A program made the position numbers and the translations under genes. A model generated the notes under the pieces. It made no database searches, was not told the origin of the DNA, and saw only the letters and a program-made list of their open reading frames with translations. Shown here in pieces: positions 23,514-33,377 of a stretch of 64,000 nt of DNA (positions within the stretch are counted from its first letter, which is position 1; every line of letters begins with the position of its first letter). The DNA is taken from NCBI RefSeq assembly GCF_900114255.1, contig NZ_FOSL01000001.1, forward strand, positions 1-64,000. Reading direction: 5' to 3'. This DNA is from Neomesorhizobium albiziae (GTDB lineage Bacteria; Pseudomonadota; Alphaproteobacteria; Rhizobiales; Rhizobiaceae).

Positions 23514-25136
23514 ATGATTCGTCTCGAAAATATCGGCAAGCAGAACGGCCGGCAGATCGTCTTTATCGAGGCCTCAGCCGCGCTCCAGAAAGGCGAGAAA
23601 GTCGGACTTGTCGGCCCCAACGGTGCGGGCAAGACAACGCTTTTTCGCATGATCACCGGGCAGGAACTGCCCGACGAGGGACAGGTCGCCGTCGATCGCG
23701 GCGTCACCATCGGCTATTTCAGCCAGGATGTCGGCGAAATGTCCGGCCGCAGCGTGGTTTCCGAAACCATGGACGGCGCCGGCCCGGTGAGCGCCCTGCT
23801 CGCGGAGATGACCGAGCTCGAAGCCGCGATGTGCGATCCGGCGCGCGCCGGCGAAATGGACGACATCATTGCACGCTACAGCGAGGTGCAGGGACGGTTC
23901 GAGGAGCTGGATGGCTATTCGCTCGACGGCCGGGCGCGCGAGGTGCTCGACGGTCTCGGCTTCTCGCAGGAGATGATGGACGGCGACGTCGGCGCGCTGT
24001 CCGGCGGCTGGAAGATGCGCGTGGCGCTCGCCAGGATCCTGCTGATGCGTCCCGACGCGCTTTTGCTCGACGAACCGAGCAACCACCTCGATCTGGAAAG
24101 CCTGATCTGGCTTGAAGACTTCCTCAAGGGTTACGACGGCGCGCTGTTGATGACCTCGCACGACCGCGAGTTCATGAACCGCATCGTCAACAAGGTGGTG
24201 GAGATCGACGGCGGCTCGCTGACCGCCTATTCCGGCAACTACGAATTCTACCAGCAGCAGCGCGCCATCGCGGACAAGCAGCAGCAGGCCCAGTTCGAGC
24301 GCCAGCAGGCGATGCTGGCCAAGGAAATCAGCTTCATCGAACGCTTCAAGGCGCGCGCCTCGCATGCAGCGCAGGTGCAGAGCCGCGTCAAGAAACTGGA
24401 GAAGATCGACAAGGTCGAGCCGCCGAAGCGCCGCCAGACCGTCTCATTCGAGTTCCAGCCGGCCCCGCGTTCTGGCGAGGACGTGGTGACGCTGAAGAAC
24501 GTGCACAAGCGTTATGGCAGCCGGACCATCTATGAAGGGCTGGATTTCCAGGTTCGCCGCCGGGAACGCTGGTGCATCATGGGTGTCAACGGCGCCGGCA
24601 AGTCGACACTGCTGAAGCTGGTTGCCGGCGCCTCGGAGCCCGACGACGGCTCGGTCGCACGCGGCCCGAGCGTCAAGATGGGCTATTTCGCCCAGCATGC
24701 CATGGATCTGCTCGACGGCGACCGCACCGTGTTCCAAGAGCTGGAAGATGCATTCCCGCAGGCAGGCCAAGCGCCGCTGCGGGCGCTCGCCGGCTGCTTC
24801 GGCTTTTCCGGCGACGAGATCGAGAAGAAATGCCGGGTGCTTTCGGGCGGCGAAAAGGCGCGGCTGGTGATGGCGATGATGCTGTTCGATCCCCCGAACC
24901 TTCTGGTTCTGGACGAGCCGACCAACCATTTGGACATCGCGACCAAGGAGATGCTTATTACTGCGCTGTCGCAGTATGAGGGCACGATGCTGTTCGTCTC
25001 GCACGATCGCCACTTCCTGGCGGCGCTGTCGAACCGCGTTCTGGAACTGACGCCCGACGGCATCCACACCTATGGCGGCGGCTACACCGAATATGTGGAA
25101 CGCACCGGCCAGGAAGCGCCGGGCCTCAGGAGCTAA
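23514..25136 (+). CDS. ABC-F family ATPase
   Basis: A 540-residue soluble protein with two ABC domains and no membrane segments. Walker A motifs are 'GPNGAGKTT' (~37-45) and 'GVNGAGKST' (~360); signatures are 'LSGGWKMRVALAR' and 'LSGGEKARLVMAM'; Walker B motifs are 'LLLDEPSNHLD' and 'LVLDEPTNHLD'. The charged linker 'RFKARASHAAQVQSRVKKLEK' between the domains is the ABC-F P-site tRNA interaction motif region. These proteins act on ribosomes (EttA/YbiT/Uup types). It resembles YbiT most, but I would not fix the subtype. Confidence 0.9.
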   Translation: MIRLENIGKQNGRQIVFIEASAALQKGEKVGLVGPNGAGKTTLFRMITGQELPDEGQVAVDRGVTIGYFSQDVGEMSGRSVVSETMDGAGPVSALLAEMTELEAAMCDPARAGEMDDIIARYSEVQGRFEELDGYSLDGRAREVLDGLGFSQEMMDGDVGALSGGWKMRVALARILLMRPDALLLDEPSNHLDLESLIWLEDFLKGYDGALLMTSHDREFMNRIVNKVVEIDGGSLTAYSGNYEFYQQQRAIADKQQQAQFERQQAMLAKEISFIERFKARASHAAQVQSRVKKLEKIDKVEPPKRRQTVSFEFQPAPRSGEDVVTLKNVHKRYGSRTIYEGLDFQVRRRERWCIMGVNGAGKSTLLKLVAGASEPDDGSVARGPSVKMGYFAQHAMDLLDGDRTVFQELEDAFPQAGQAPLRALAGCFGFSGDEIEKKCRVLSGGEKARLVMAMMLFDPPNLLVLDEPTNHLDIATKEMLITALSQYEGTMLFVSHDRHFLAALSNRVLELTPDGIHTYGGGYTEYVERTGQEAPGLRS

Positions 25137-25184
25137 TCGAGGCAGCTGGGCGACGCCGAGCGGACGCAACGGGGGAAATTCGCC

Positions 25185-26213
25185 ATGTCGATGTTTGCAC
25201 GCGAATTCGGGATCGTCTGCGGCACCCTGCCCACCGGCGCCGACAATGCCATCACCGATGTTCCGGGCGCGCTGGTCGGACACCACACGATCCGCGATGG
25301 CGAGATCAACACCGGCGTCACCGCCATCCTGCCGCATGGCGGAAACCTCTACCGCAGCAAGGTGCTTGCCGCGAGCGAGGTGTTCAACGGCTTCGGCAAG
25401 AGCACCGGCCTGGTGCAGGTCGACGAACTGGGCACGCTGGAAACGCCGATCCTGCTCACCAACACCTTTGGCGTCGGCGCCTGCGCCAACGCGCTGATAA
25501 GAGCGGCGATCGCGGCGAACCCGGACATTGGCCGCGAGACCGCGACCGTCAATCCCGTGGTCTGCGAATGCAACGACGGCGCGCTGAGCGACATCCAGGC
25601 GATGGCCGTCGGCGAGGAGCACGCCCGCATGGCGCTCGCTGCCGCGAGCGCCGAGGTCGCGGAAGGCAATGTCGGCGCGGGAACAGGCATGAGCTGCTTC
25701 GGCTTCAAGGGCGGCATCGGGACTGCGTCGCGCCGGCTGACGCTGGATGGCGGGACCTTTCATCTTGGCGTGCTCGTTCTTTCCAATTTCGGCAGGGCGG
25801 GCGATCTTGTGCTGCCGGACGGGCGCCGCCCTCACCCGAAGGCAACGGCCGCCGCCGAGAAAGGCTCGGTGATTGCCGTGCTGGCGACCGACATTCCAAT
25901 GGAGCACCGCCAGCTGAGGCGCGTGACGCGCCGCTGCGGGGCAGGCCTCGCACGCCTTGGCGCTTATTGGGGCCACGGCAGCGGCGATATCGCCATCGGT
26001 TTCAGCACCGGCGTGCGCTTCGACCACGACGAGCCGAACGACTTCGTTACGATGAAAGTGCTGAACGAAAACCGCATCGACTCCGTGTTCCGCGCCGCGA
26101 CCGAAGCCACGCAGGAGGCTGTGCTCAATTCGATGTGCGCCGCCGAGGCGATGCGCGGGCGTGATCGGCGATTGCGGCCCTCGCTTGCCGACTGGCTGCG
26201 CGCGAACGGTTGA
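25185..26213 (+). CDS. P1 family (DmpA-like) aminopeptidase
   Basis: A 342-residue protein of peptidase family S58/P1. 'NAITDVPGALVGHHTI' near residue 20, 'NTGVTAILPHGGN', 'TFGVGACANAL' and 'GNVGAGTGMSCFGFKGGIG' are family motifs, and 'LGVLVLSNFG' marks the region where the precursor is normally self-cleaved to expose the catalytic Ser/Thr-type N-terminus of the beta subunit. DmpA-type enzymes release N-terminal D- or L-amino acids or beta-peptides. No signal peptide is seen, so it is cytoplasmic. GGGGGAA lies just before ATG 25185. It is convergent with lolD. Confidence 0.85.
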   Translation: MSMFAREFGIVCGTLPTGADNAITDVPGALVGHHTIRDGEINTGVTAILPHGGNLYRSKVLAASEVFNGFGKSTGLVQVDELGTLETPILLTNTFGVGACANALIRAAIAANPDIGRETATVNPVVCECNDGALSDIQAMAVGEEHARMALAAASAEVAEGNVGAGTGMSCFGFKGGIGTASRRLTLDGGTFHLGVLVLSNFGRAGDLVLPDGRRPHPKATAAAEKGSVIAVLATDIPMEHRQLRRVTRRCGAGLARLGAYWGHGSGDIAIGFSTGVRFDHDEPNDFVTMKVLNENRIDSVFRAATEATQEAVLNSMCAAEAMRGRDRRLRPSLADWLRANG

Positions 26214-26248
26214 GAATAAGAGCGTAACCCGGCACGGTGACGCGCCGG

Positions 26249-26929
26249 CTACAGCGTGACGACCTTGCCCTCGGCAAGCGTCACCCGCCGGTCCATGCGG
26301 CCGGCGAGTTCGTGGTTGTGGGTGGCGATGAGAGCCGAAAGGCCGGACTGGCGCACCAGCGCCTCCAGCGCCTCGAACACATAGGATGCCGTCACCGGGT
26401 CGAGGTTGCCGGTCGGCTCGTCGGCCAGAAGCACCAGCGGCGCATTGGCGACTGCGCGCGCGATGGCCACCCGCTGCTGTTCGCCGCCGGAAAGCTCGGA
26501 CGGGCGATGATGCGCCCGCTTGCCGATCTTCATGTAGTCGAGCAACTGGGCCGCCCTGCCCTGCGCTTCGGCGACGGAGAGGCCGCGCACCAGCTGCGGC
26601 ATCATGATGTTTTCCAGCGCCGAAAACTCCGGCAGCAGATGGTGGAACTGATAGACGAAGCCGATGTCGTTGCGGCGGATCGCCGTGCGTTCGTCGTCGG
26701 AGAGCCGGCCGCACGCCCTGCCCGCCAGGAGGACGTCGCCGGCGTCCGGCTTTTCCAGGAGGCCCGCCGTGTGCAGCAGCGTCGACTTGCCCGCACCCGA
26801 CGGCGCAACCAGGGCGACCATCTCACCGCGCTTCAGCGAAAAGTCGGCATTGTTCAGGATGGTCAGCTTGCGCGACCCCTGAACGTAATGGCGTTCGACG
26901 CCCTTGAGTTCGATGATGGCGTCGGTCAC
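26249..26929 (-). CDS. lolD: Lipoprotein-releasing ABC transporter ATPase LolD
   Basis: A 226-residue ABC ATPase with Walker A 'APSGAGKST' (42-50), signature '[14 protein letters not shown]' and Walker B '[14 protein letters not shown]'. It powers release of outer-membrane lipoproteins from the inner membrane. It starts one base after the lolC stop in the same operon and ends the long minus-strand block that begins at nuoA. Confidence 0.93.
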   Translation of the reverse strand: MTDAIIELKGVERHYVQGSRKLTILNNADFSLKRGEMVALVAPSGAGKSTLLHTAGLLEKPDAGDVLLAGRACGRLSDDERTAIRRNDIGFVYQFHHLLPEFSALENIMMPQLVRGLSVAEAQGRAAQLLDYMKIGKRAHHRPSELSGGEQQRVAIARAVANAPLVLLADEPTGNLDPVTASYVFEALEALVRQSGLSALIATHNHELAGRMDRRVTLAEGKVVTL

Positions 26930-26930
26930 G

Positions 26931-28238
26931 TCACTCGTACCTCAGCGCTTCGACCGGATCGAGCTTGGCGGCGCGCCAGGCAGGAAACAGGGTAGCGAGG
27001 AAGGACAGTACCAGCGCCATCAGGATCACCGAAACCGTCTCACGGAAATCCATGATCGCGGGCAACTGGCTCAGGAAATAGAGTTCCGGGTTGAAGATGG
27101 TCGTGCCCGACAGCCACGAGAAGAACTGCCGGATCGATTCGACGTTGAGGCATACGACGACGCCGAGCAGCACGCCGGCAAGCGTGCCGGTGACGCCGAT
27201 CGCGGCTCCCGTCATCAGGAAGATACGCATCACCGAGCCGCTCGAGGCGCCCATCGTTCGCAGGATCGCGATGTCGCCGCCCTTGTCCTTCACCAGCATG
27301 ATCAGGCCGGAAATGATGTTGAGCGCCGCCACCAGCACGATCAGCGTCAGGATCATGAACATCACGTTGCGCTCGACCTGCAGGGCCGAGAAGAAGGTCT
27401 GGTTGCGTTGCCGCCAGTCGGCCAGATAGAGCGGCCGCTGCGCCGCCGCTTCGACCAGAGGCTTGAGCGTGTCGATGCCGTCGGGATTGTCCGCGTAGAT
27501 TTCGATGGTTTGCGCCTTGCCCTCCTGATTGAAGTAGAGCTGCGCCTCGGCAAACGGCATGAAGATGATCGACGCGTCGTATTCCGACATGCCGATCTCG
27601 AAGATCGCCACAACGGGATAAGCTTTCACGCGCGGCGTCGTGCCAAGCGGCGTGACGTCGCCGTCGGGCGAAATCAACGAAATGGTATCGCCCAGCGAAA
27701 GCCCCAGATTGTCGGCCATGCGGGTGCCGATCGCCACGCCTTCGCTGCCGTCGAAGCCGACGATCGAACCATACTTGATGTTGTCGGCGACCAATTTGAT
27801 CTTAGCGAGATCGTCGCCGCGAATGCCCTTTACCAGCGCGCCGGTGCCCGGGCCGATCTGGCCGCTGGCAAAAATCTGCCCTTCGATCAGCGGCATCGCG
27901 AGCTTGACGCCGGGAACGCCGGCAATGCGTGCCGCGACCGCCTCGTAATCCTCGAGCGGCGTATCGACCGGCTGCATGATGAGGTGGCCGTTGATGCCGA
28001 GAATGCGGGTCAAAAGCTCGGCGCGAAAGCCGTTCATCACCGCCATCACGATGATCAGCGTGGCGACGCCCAGCATTATGCCTATGAAGGAAATCGAGGC
28101 GATCACCGAGATCACCGTTTCCTTGCGCTTCGAGCGCAGATAGCGCCAGGCGACCATGCGCTCGAAATACGAGAACGGCCCGGCGCCCTTGGGGCTTTTG
28201 GCCTGCACCGACGCGGTTCCTGCGGATGCCGCGCTCAT
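26931..28238 (-). CDS. lolC: Lipoprotein-releasing ABC transporter permease (LolC/LolE type)
   Basis: A 435-residue permease with '[20 protein letters not shown]' at the N-terminus, four membrane segments (one at ~40-62, three in the last 160 residues) and a large periplasmic domain between the first two; the end '[18 protein letters not shown]' is typical. Only one permease gene is present next to lolD, so LolC/LolE is probably a homodimer, as in many alphaproteobacteria. ATG 28238 overlaps the proS stop by four bases; the frame stays open upstream inside proS but that part is not protein-like. Confidence 0.92.
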   Translation of the reverse strand: MSAASAGTASVQAKSPKGAGPFSYFERMVAWRYLRSKRKETVISVIASISFIGIMLGVATLIIVMAVMNGFRAELLTRILGINGHLIMQPVDTPLEDYEAVAARIAGVPGVKLAMPLIEGQIFASGQIGPGTGALVKGIRGDDLAKIKLVADNIKYGSIVGFDGSEGVAIGTRMADNLGLSLGDTISLISPDGDVTPLGTTPRVKAYPVVAIFEIGMSEYDASIIFMPFAEAQLYFNQEGKAQTIEIYADNPDGIDTLKPLVEAAAQRPLYLADWRQRNQTFFSALQVERNVMFMILTLIVLVAALNIISGLIMLVKDKGGDIAILRTMGASSGSVMRIFLMTGAAIGVTGTLAGVLLGVVVCLNVESIRQFFSWLSGTTIFNPELYFLSQLPAIMDFRETVSVILMALVLSFLATLFPAWRAAKLDPVEALRYE

Positions 28239-29563
28239 GGCGTCGGTCCGAGCGACGCCAGCAGCGTCTCGATTTTCTTGGTGTCGCGCTCTCCGGTTGC
28301 GCGGCGCTTGACCTCGATTTCGCCGGCAGCGACGCCGCGCGGTCCGACGATGACCTGCCACGGAATGCCGATCAGGTCGGCTTTGGCGAATTTTGCGCCG
28401 GCGCGCTCGTCGGTATCGTCGAGGAGCACGTCCAGCCCTGCAGCTTGATGCGCAGCATAAAGATGCTCGCTGATGCGATCGCAATCGGCATCGCCCGGCT
28501 TCATGTTATTGATGACGACGTCGAAGGGCGCCACGCTTTCCGGCCAGATGATGCCGTTGTCGTCATGGCTTGCCTCGATGATCGCGGCGATCAGGCGCGT
28601 CGGGCCGATGCCGTAGGAGCCCATGGACACAAAATGCTCCTTGCCGTCCGGCCCCTGCACCTTCGCGTTCATCGGCTTCGAATATTTTTCGCCGAAGTGG
28701 AAGATGTGGCCGACCTCAATGCCGCGCGCCGAAAGCTGCTTGTCCGCGGGCACTGCCGTCCAGGCCGCCTCGTCATGCATCTCGTCGGTCGCCGCGTAGG
28801 GCGTGGTCCACTCCTTGACGATGCCGGCAATCTCGCCGTCGTTGGCGAAGTCGGTCGCTTCGCCCGGCACCGGCAGGTCGAGATAGTCCTTGTGGCAATA
28901 GACCTGGCTTTCACCAGTCTCGGCCAGGATGATGAATTCGTGGCTGAGATCGCCGCCGATCGGGCCGGTGTCGGCGCGCATCGGGATCGCCTTCAGGCCC
29001 ATCCGGGTGAAGGTGCGGAGATAGGACACGAACATGCGGTTGTAGGCCGCCTTGGCGCCCTCGAAGTTCAGGTCGAAGGAATAAGCGTCCTTCATCAGGA
29101 ACTCGCGGCCGCGCATCACGCCGAAGCGCGGCCGCACCTCGTCGCGGAACTTCCACTGGATATGGTAGAGATTGAGCGGCAGGTCCTTGTAGGACTTGAC
29201 GTAGGAGCGGAAGATTTCCGTCACCATCTCCTCATTGGTCGGGCCGTACAGCATGTCCCGGTCCTGCCGGTCCTTGATGCGCAGCATTTCCTTGCCGTAG
29301 TCGTCGTAGCGGCCGCTTTCGCGCCACAGTTCGGCGGACTGGATCGTCGGCATCAGGATCTCCAGCGCCCCTGCCCGGTTCTGCTCCTCGCGGATGATCT
29401 GGCAGACCTTGTCCAGCACCCGTTTGCCGAGCGGCAGCATGGTGAAGGATCCCTGCCCCTGCTGACGGATCATGCCGGCCCGCAGCATCAGCCGATGCGA
29501 AACAATCTCCGCTTCGCGCGGGTTCTCTTTCAGAATAGGCAGGAAATAGCGCGAAAGCCGCAT
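28235..29563 (-). CDS. proS: Proline--tRNA ligase (short alphaproteobacterial type)
   Basis: A 442-residue class II synthetase. '[14 protein letters not shown]' and '[20 protein letters not shown]' form the N-terminus; motif 2 is '[20 protein letters not shown]' and motif 3 is '[16 protein letters not shown]'. It lacks the long inserted editing domain of the ~570-residue E. coli type, as is normal for Rhizobiales. It charges tRNA-Pro. It is followed with overlap by lolC. Confidence 0.94.
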   Translation of the reverse strand: MRLSRYFLPILKENPREAEIVSHRLMLRAGMIRQQGQGSFTMLPLGKRVLDKVCQIIREEQNRAGALEILMPTIQSAELWRESGRYDDYGKEMLRIKDRQDRDMLYGPTNEEMVTEIFRSYVKSYKDLPLNLYHIQWKFRDEVRPRFGVMRGREFLMKDAYSFDLNFEGAKAAYNRMFVSYLRTFTRMGLKAIPMRADTGPIGGDLSHEFIILAETGESQVYCHKDYLDLPVPGEATDFANDGEIAGIVKEWTTPYAATDEMHDEAAWTAVPADKQLSARGIEVGHIFHFGEKYSKPMNAKVQGPDGKEHFVSMGSYGIGPTRLIAAIIEASHDDNGIIWPESVAPFDVVINNMKPGDADCDRISEHLYAAHQAAGLDVLLDDTDERAGAKFAKADLIGIPWQVIVGPRGVAAGEIEVKRRATGERDTKKIETLLASLGPTP

Positions 29564-29769
29564 GAGGAATTCCGTCGAAAGTGGGATAAAACCGCCGGAA
29601 TCGGCGGTCTCATGTCAGAACATGAATGCAAGCGCTTCATAGCCATTTCGTGGCGGAATGGAAACCCGATCCCGCGCAACGCGGCTGCGGCCTAAAGTGC
29701 GGGCATTCGCTGCCTTTCCATTGTGCATTGCAGCACATGATTGCCCGTTTCGAAGCAAAATTCTGCGTG

Positions 29770-29952
29770 ACATTTTGTTTTGCGTTAGGCTAATGTGCCC
29801 CGATAACTGAGAGAGTAGAGGCAAATCTACTCTCCTGCGCGGTCAAAGTCTTGGGAGGATGCGATCCTGGCGCGGTAACTCGCAGCCGCCGGATCACCGG
29901 AAATCGGATCGGACGCGTTTAACTGCAAGGCCTTGTGCCTTGCATTTTTTTT
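29770..29952 (+). ncRNA. Putative trans-acting small RNA with promoter and terminator
   Basis: In a 454-base gap between minus-strand genes the plus strand shows the signals of an independent transcript. TGACAT (29768-29773) and TAATGT (29791-29796) are spaced 17 bases apart like -35/-10 boxes. A perfect 9-base stem follows (29811-29819/29826-29834), then a GC-rich middle region, then a strong terminator. The RNA would be about 145-150 nucleotides. I do not recognise its family; 6S and SRP RNA signatures were not evident. There is no open frame with a ribosome binding site inside. Confidence 0.6.
29924..29952 (+). terminator. Rho-independent terminator of the putative small RNA
   Basis: TGCAAGGC (29924-29931) pairs with GCCTTGCA (29937-29944) around a five-base loop and is followed by eight T residues (29945-29952). 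All neighbouring genes are on the opposite strand, so this terminator demands a plus-strand transcript. Confidence 0.85.
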
Positions 29953-30017
29953 GGGCTGTTCGTTGCTTTGCCGGCTTTGGTTACTTGCCTTATGCTGGCA
30001 AGTAACAATGCATCCGC

Positions 30018-30287
30018 TCAGTTGCCCTTCGGCACAAAACGCGGAATATCGTCGAAGCTGTAACCCAGACCTTTGGTCAGCCCGTAAAAAACCGCGACGA
30101 TCAGCACGGAAACGATGGTCGTGCGGATAACCGCCTTCAGCATATGGGCGCCGCGCGGCGCGCTGGACACAGTGCCCAGCGTCACGTCCTTCTCGTCATC
30201 CTGCGTGCGCAGGCCGAACGGCAGCATGGCAAACAGGACCGTCCACCAGATGATGAAGAAAACCGCGAGAAACGATACCCAGGTCAT
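30018..30287 (-). CDS. DUF1467 family small membrane protein
   Basis: An 89-residue protein with two membrane segments ('SFLAVFFIIWWTVLFAMLPF', residues ~5-24, and 'TIVSVLIVAVFYGLTKGLGY', ~58-77). 'LPFGLRTQDDEKDVTLGTVSSAP' between them is the DUF1467 signature (quoted in part). ATG 30287 is the conserved start; the frame extends to 30473 without support. It is found beside mce and proS in many Rhizobiales. Function unknown; inner membrane. Confidence 0.85.
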   Translation of the reverse strand: MTWVSFLAVFFIIWWTVLFAMLPFGLRTQDDEKDVTLGTVSSAPRGAHMLKAVIRTTIVSVLIVAVFYGLTKGLGYSFDDIPRFVPKGN

Positions 30288-30321
30288 CGGTTCGTCCTGA
30301 TCTTTTTCCTGCGAGCGAAGG

Positions 30322-30723
30322 TCAAGCTTGCTCCAGTTCGACGAGCGTACCCATAAAATCCTTGGGATGCAGGAAAAGCACCGGCTTTCCGTGTGCGCCG
30401 ATCTTCGGGTTGCCGTCGCCCAGAACGCGGGCGCCGGCGGCGGTGAGACGATCGCGCGCGGCGATGATGTCATCTACTTCGTAGCAGACATGGTGCATGC
30501 CGCCAGCCGGATTCTTGGCCAGGAACGCCGCGATCGGCGAATCGCCCAGCGGTTCCAGCAACTCGATCTTGGTGTTGCCGAGGTCGATGAAGACAACGGT
30601 GACGCCATGTTCCGGCAACGCCTGCGGCGCAGTCACACTGGCACCCAGCGTGTCGCGATAGACAGCACTTGCCGCGGCGATGTCAGGCACGGCAATGGCG
30701 ACATGGTTGAGGCGTCCGAGCAT
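30322..30723 (-). CDS. mce: Methylmalonyl-CoA epimerase
   Basis: A 133-residue glyoxalase-fold enzyme. The metal ligands are visible: His7 ('RLNHVAI'), Glu54 ('KIELLEP'), His77/78 ('GGMHHVCYEV') and Glu129 ('LVELEQ'). It interconverts (R)- and (S)-methylmalonyl-CoA in propionyl-CoA metabolism. Its start follows the inverted TGAATGG element at 30740-30870, which separates it from rnj. Confidence 0.92.
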   Translation of the reverse strand: MLGRLNHVAIAVPDIAAASAVYRDTLGASVTAPQALPEHGVTVVFIDLGNTKIELLEPLGDSPIAAFLAKNPAGGMHHVCYEVDDIIAARDRLTAAGARVLGDGNPKIGAHGKPVLFLHPKDFMGTLVELEQA

Positions 30724-30739
30724 CAGTGGGTTCCGTTAC

Positions 30740-30870
30740 CATGAATGGTGAATGGTGAATGGTGAATGGATTGGACTGTCGCAGCCTTAGCCAGGCAACG
30801 TAATCCATATCTACGATCCACTGTGAGCGGTCGTTTAGACCATTCACCATTCACCATTTTTCCATTCACC
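30740..30870. repeat. Inverted TGAATGG heptamer arrays framing 70 bases
   Basis: On the plus strand, four ATGAATGG/TGAATGG heptamers (30741-30769) are followed by about 70 bases without a gene, then by inverted copies (CCATTCACC repeated, 30840-30870). On the minus strand the first heptamer supplies the TGA stop of rnj. The same frame surrounds the S23-like gene at 48149-48593, so this looks like an empty or decayed copy of the same element. Confidence 0.75.
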
Positions 30871-32536
30871 TTGTGACAAACACCGTCACCAGCGGCTTCT
30901 TGCCCCACGCTTCGTTTGCGGCGCCACGAACGGCGCGGCGCACAGCCTCCGAAACGAGGTCCAGGTCTTTTCGGCGCTGGCGCGGTATGGAGTCCACCGC
31001 GCCGATTGCCGCATCGAGCATCAGGTCTTCGAGATCCTCGCCCCGCGCATCTTCAAGCGCGACGCCGATGGCGACCAGATCCGGGTCTCCGGCGAGCTCG
31101 TATTTCTCGTCGAGCACGACATTCACCGCGACATGCCCGGCAAACGACAGCTTGCGCCGGTCGCGAATGCCGACGGCCTCGTCGGAACCGATCAACTTGC
31201 CGTCCTTGTAGATGCGGCCGAACGGCACCTGGTCGATGATCTCGGCCGCTCCCGGTGAAAGCCGCAGCATGTCGCCATTGCGCACCTGGGCCACCTCCTT
31301 GATGCCCGACATGGCCATCAGAGAACCCTGCGCCACCAGATGGGCGGCTTCACCGTGAACCGGCACGCCGATCCTGGGCCGCACCCATTCGTACATGCGC
31401 TTCAGTTCGTTGCGGCGCGGGTGGCCGGACACATGCACCAGAGCGTCGCCGTCTTCGATGATCTTAACGCCCTGGTCGATCAGGCCGTTCTTGATTTCGA
31501 GGATCGCCTTCTCGTTGCCGGGAATGGTGCGCGAGGAAAACACCACCGTGTCGCCCGGCGACAGCGCGACCGTCTTCATTTCGTCGCGGGCGAGCTTGGC
31601 GAGCGCCGCGCGCTGCTCGCCCTGGCTGCCGGTGCAGATGATCACCAGGTTCTCGCGCGGGATGAAACCATAATCCTCCTCGGCGATGAATTCCGGCAGG
31701 CCGTCCATGTAGCCGAGCTCGTCCGAAACGCTGATGACGCGTTTCAGCGAACGGCCAAGTATCAGAACCTGCCGCCCACAATCACGCGCGGCTTCGGCGA
31801 TCGAACGGATGCGCCCGACATTGGAGGAGAAGGTGGTGACGGCCACGCGGCCCTTGGCCTCCTCGATCACCTTGCGCAGGCCTTTGCCCACCTCCTGTTC
31901 GGCCGGCGAATCTCCTTCGCGCATGGCGTTGGTGGAATCGCAGACAAGCGCCAGCACGCCTTTGTCGCCGAGCGCGCGGAAACGCGCCTCGTCGGTCATC
32001 GGGCCAATTTCGGGCGCCGGATCGATCTTCCAGTCGCCGGTATGGACGACGGTGCCGGCGGGCGTGGTGATCGCCAGCGACACCGGCTCCGGAATGGAGT
32101 GGGTGACCGCCACCGCTTCTATCTCGAACGGTCCGACCGTGAACGTTTCGCCGGCCCGGTAGATGTTCACCGGAATTTGCGGCGCCCCCTGCTCCGATTG
32201 CCGCTTCGCTTCGAGCAGGCCGGCCGTGAACGGCGTCATCCAGCATGGCGCCTTGAGCTTGGGCCACAGATCGTGCAGCGCGCCGTAGTGATCTTCATGC
32301 GCGTGGGTGATGACGATGCCTTTGAGGCTGCCGAGCTGCTCCTCGATATAGCGGATGTCGGGCAGCACCAGATCGACGCCCGGCAGTTCGGGTCCGGGGA
32401 ACGTCACGCCGACATCGACGATGATCCATTCGCGTTTCGATGCCGGACCGTAGCCATACAGCGCGAAATTCATGCCGATCTCGCCGACACCGCCCAACGG
32501 GACAAACACCAGCTCGTTGTTGTCGCCTTTTGCCAT
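30866..32536 (-). CDS. rnj: Ribonuclease J
   Basis: A 556-residue metallo-beta-lactamase/beta-CASP nuclease. 'HAHEDH' (78-83) binds the two metals; 'DWKIDPAP', 'CDSTNAMREGDSP' and 'VSGHPRRNELKRM' are the further RNase J motifs. It combines 5' exonuclease and endonuclease action in RNA decay and rRNA maturation, and in rhizobia it coexists with RNase E. ATG 32536 gives the family start 'MAKGDNNELVFVPLGGVGEIG' (in part). Its TGA stop lies inside the heptamer repeat, so the last codon context was probably set by insertion of that element. Confidence 0.94.
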   Translation of the reverse strand: MAKGDNNELVFVPLGGVGEIGMNFALYGYGPASKREWIIVDVGVTFPGPELPGVDLVLPDIRYIEEQLGSLKGIVITHAHEDHYGALHDLWPKLKAPCWMTPFTAGLLEAKRQSEQGAPQIPVNIYRAGETFTVGPFEIEAVAVTHSIPEPVSLAITTPAGTVVHTGDWKIDPAPEIGPMTDEARFRALGDKGVLALVCDSTNAMREGDSPAEQEVGKGLRKVIEEAKGRVAVTTFSSNVGRIRSIAEAARDCGRQVLILGRSLKRVISVSDELGYMDGLPEFIAEEDYGFIPRENLVIICTGSQGEQRAALAKLARDEMKTVALSPGDTVVFSSRTIPGNEKAILEIKNGLIDQGVKIIEDGDALVHVSGHPRRNELKRMYEWVRPRIGVPVHGEAAHLVAQGSLMAMSGIKEVAQVRNGDMLRLSPGAAEIIDQVPFGRIYKDGKLIGSDEAVGIRDRRKLSFAGHVAVNVVLDEKYELAGDPDLVAIGVALEDARGEDLEDLMLDAAIGAVDSIPRQRRKDLDLVSEAVRRAVRGAANEAWGKKPLVTVFVTR

Positions 32537-32546
32537 GTTCAGCCTT

Positions 32547-33365
32547 TCAATCCGCGTCCGCGGAGGCGACGGCGCCAAAATGGACGTCGCCAACGGCAAT
32601 CCGCAATTCAACGCCTTGCCTGTCGCGGATCACGAACTGGCAATCGCTGTCGATCGTTTCAAAAATTCCCCGGACGATGCGGCCATCCTGCCTCACCGCC
32701 ACTTCGCTGCCGAGCCCGGCCGCCTGGTCCAGCCAGCGCCGCCTGATGTCGTCCAGGCCACGCCCTTCCGCCCAGCGCGCATGGTTGTCCACCCAAGCGT
32801 CCGACAGCGCCAGGAACAGGGTCTCGGCGTCGCAATCCGCGCCGAGCGCCCGCAGCGAGGTCGCCGGATAAGGCACATCATCGGGGTAGGCCACGACATT
32901 CACCCCGATGCCGACCGCGATGGCAAAACGCCCATCGGGCAAAAGCATCGATTCCAGCAATATGCCGGAGAGCTTCGCCCCATGCGCCAGAACGTCGTTC
33001 GGCCACTTCAGCTCGAAGCGATTTCGCCCTGCCCCGCCGCCGTCGATGCCAACGGAAAGCTTTTTTTGCGGCACGACCGCGTTGAGCGCATCGGCAAGCG
33101 CCAGACCCGCGACGAAGCCAAGGGTCGCTGCAATCTTCGGCTCGTAGCGGCCGACGACCAGCACCGTTGCGGCGAGATTCCCCTCCGGCGTCTGCCACGG
33201 CCGACCGCGCCGTCCCCTGCCCGCTTCCTGCTTCTTCGAGACGATCCAGAGCTTGCCCGGATCGCCCGCCTGCGCACGCTGCAGGGCGACCGCGTTGGTC
33301 GAGCCGATCGTGTCGAAGGCTTCGAGGCGATAGTTTTCGGCCGTGGGAGCGAGCGCGAAGGTCAT
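32547..33365 (-). CDS. birA: Biotin--[acetyl-CoA-carboxylase] ligase
   Basis: A 272-residue biotin protein ligase without an N-terminal DNA-binding domain. 'GSTNAVALQRA', the biotin/ATP loop 'GRGRRGRPW' (49-57), 'KWPNDV' (120-125) and 'GIGVNV' are the catalytic motifs. It attaches biotin to carboxylase carrier domains and, lacking the helix-turn-helix, should not repress biotin genes. It lies between nuoN and rnj, the usual alphaproteobacterial location. Confidence 0.93.
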   Translation of the reverse strand: MTFALAPTAENYRLEAFDTIGSTNAVALQRAQAGDPGKLWIVSKKQEAGRGRRGRPWQTPEGNLAATVLVVGRYEPKIAATLGFVAGLALADALNAVVPQKKLSVGIDGGGAGRNRFELKWPNDVLAHGAKLSGILLESMLLPDGRFAIAVGIGVNVVAYPDDVPYPATSLRALGADCDAETLFLALSDAWVDNHARWAEGRGLDDIRRRWLDQAAGLGSEVAVRQDGRIVRGIFETIDSDCQFVIRDRQGVELRIAVGDVHFGAVASADAD

Positions 33366-33377
33366 CGGATCAGCTCT

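Noticed and set aside
24444-26714. Minus-strand open frame of about 750 codons
   Set aside because: It runs antisense to the ABC-F and P1 peptidase genes and out of frame through lolD, without protein-like features.
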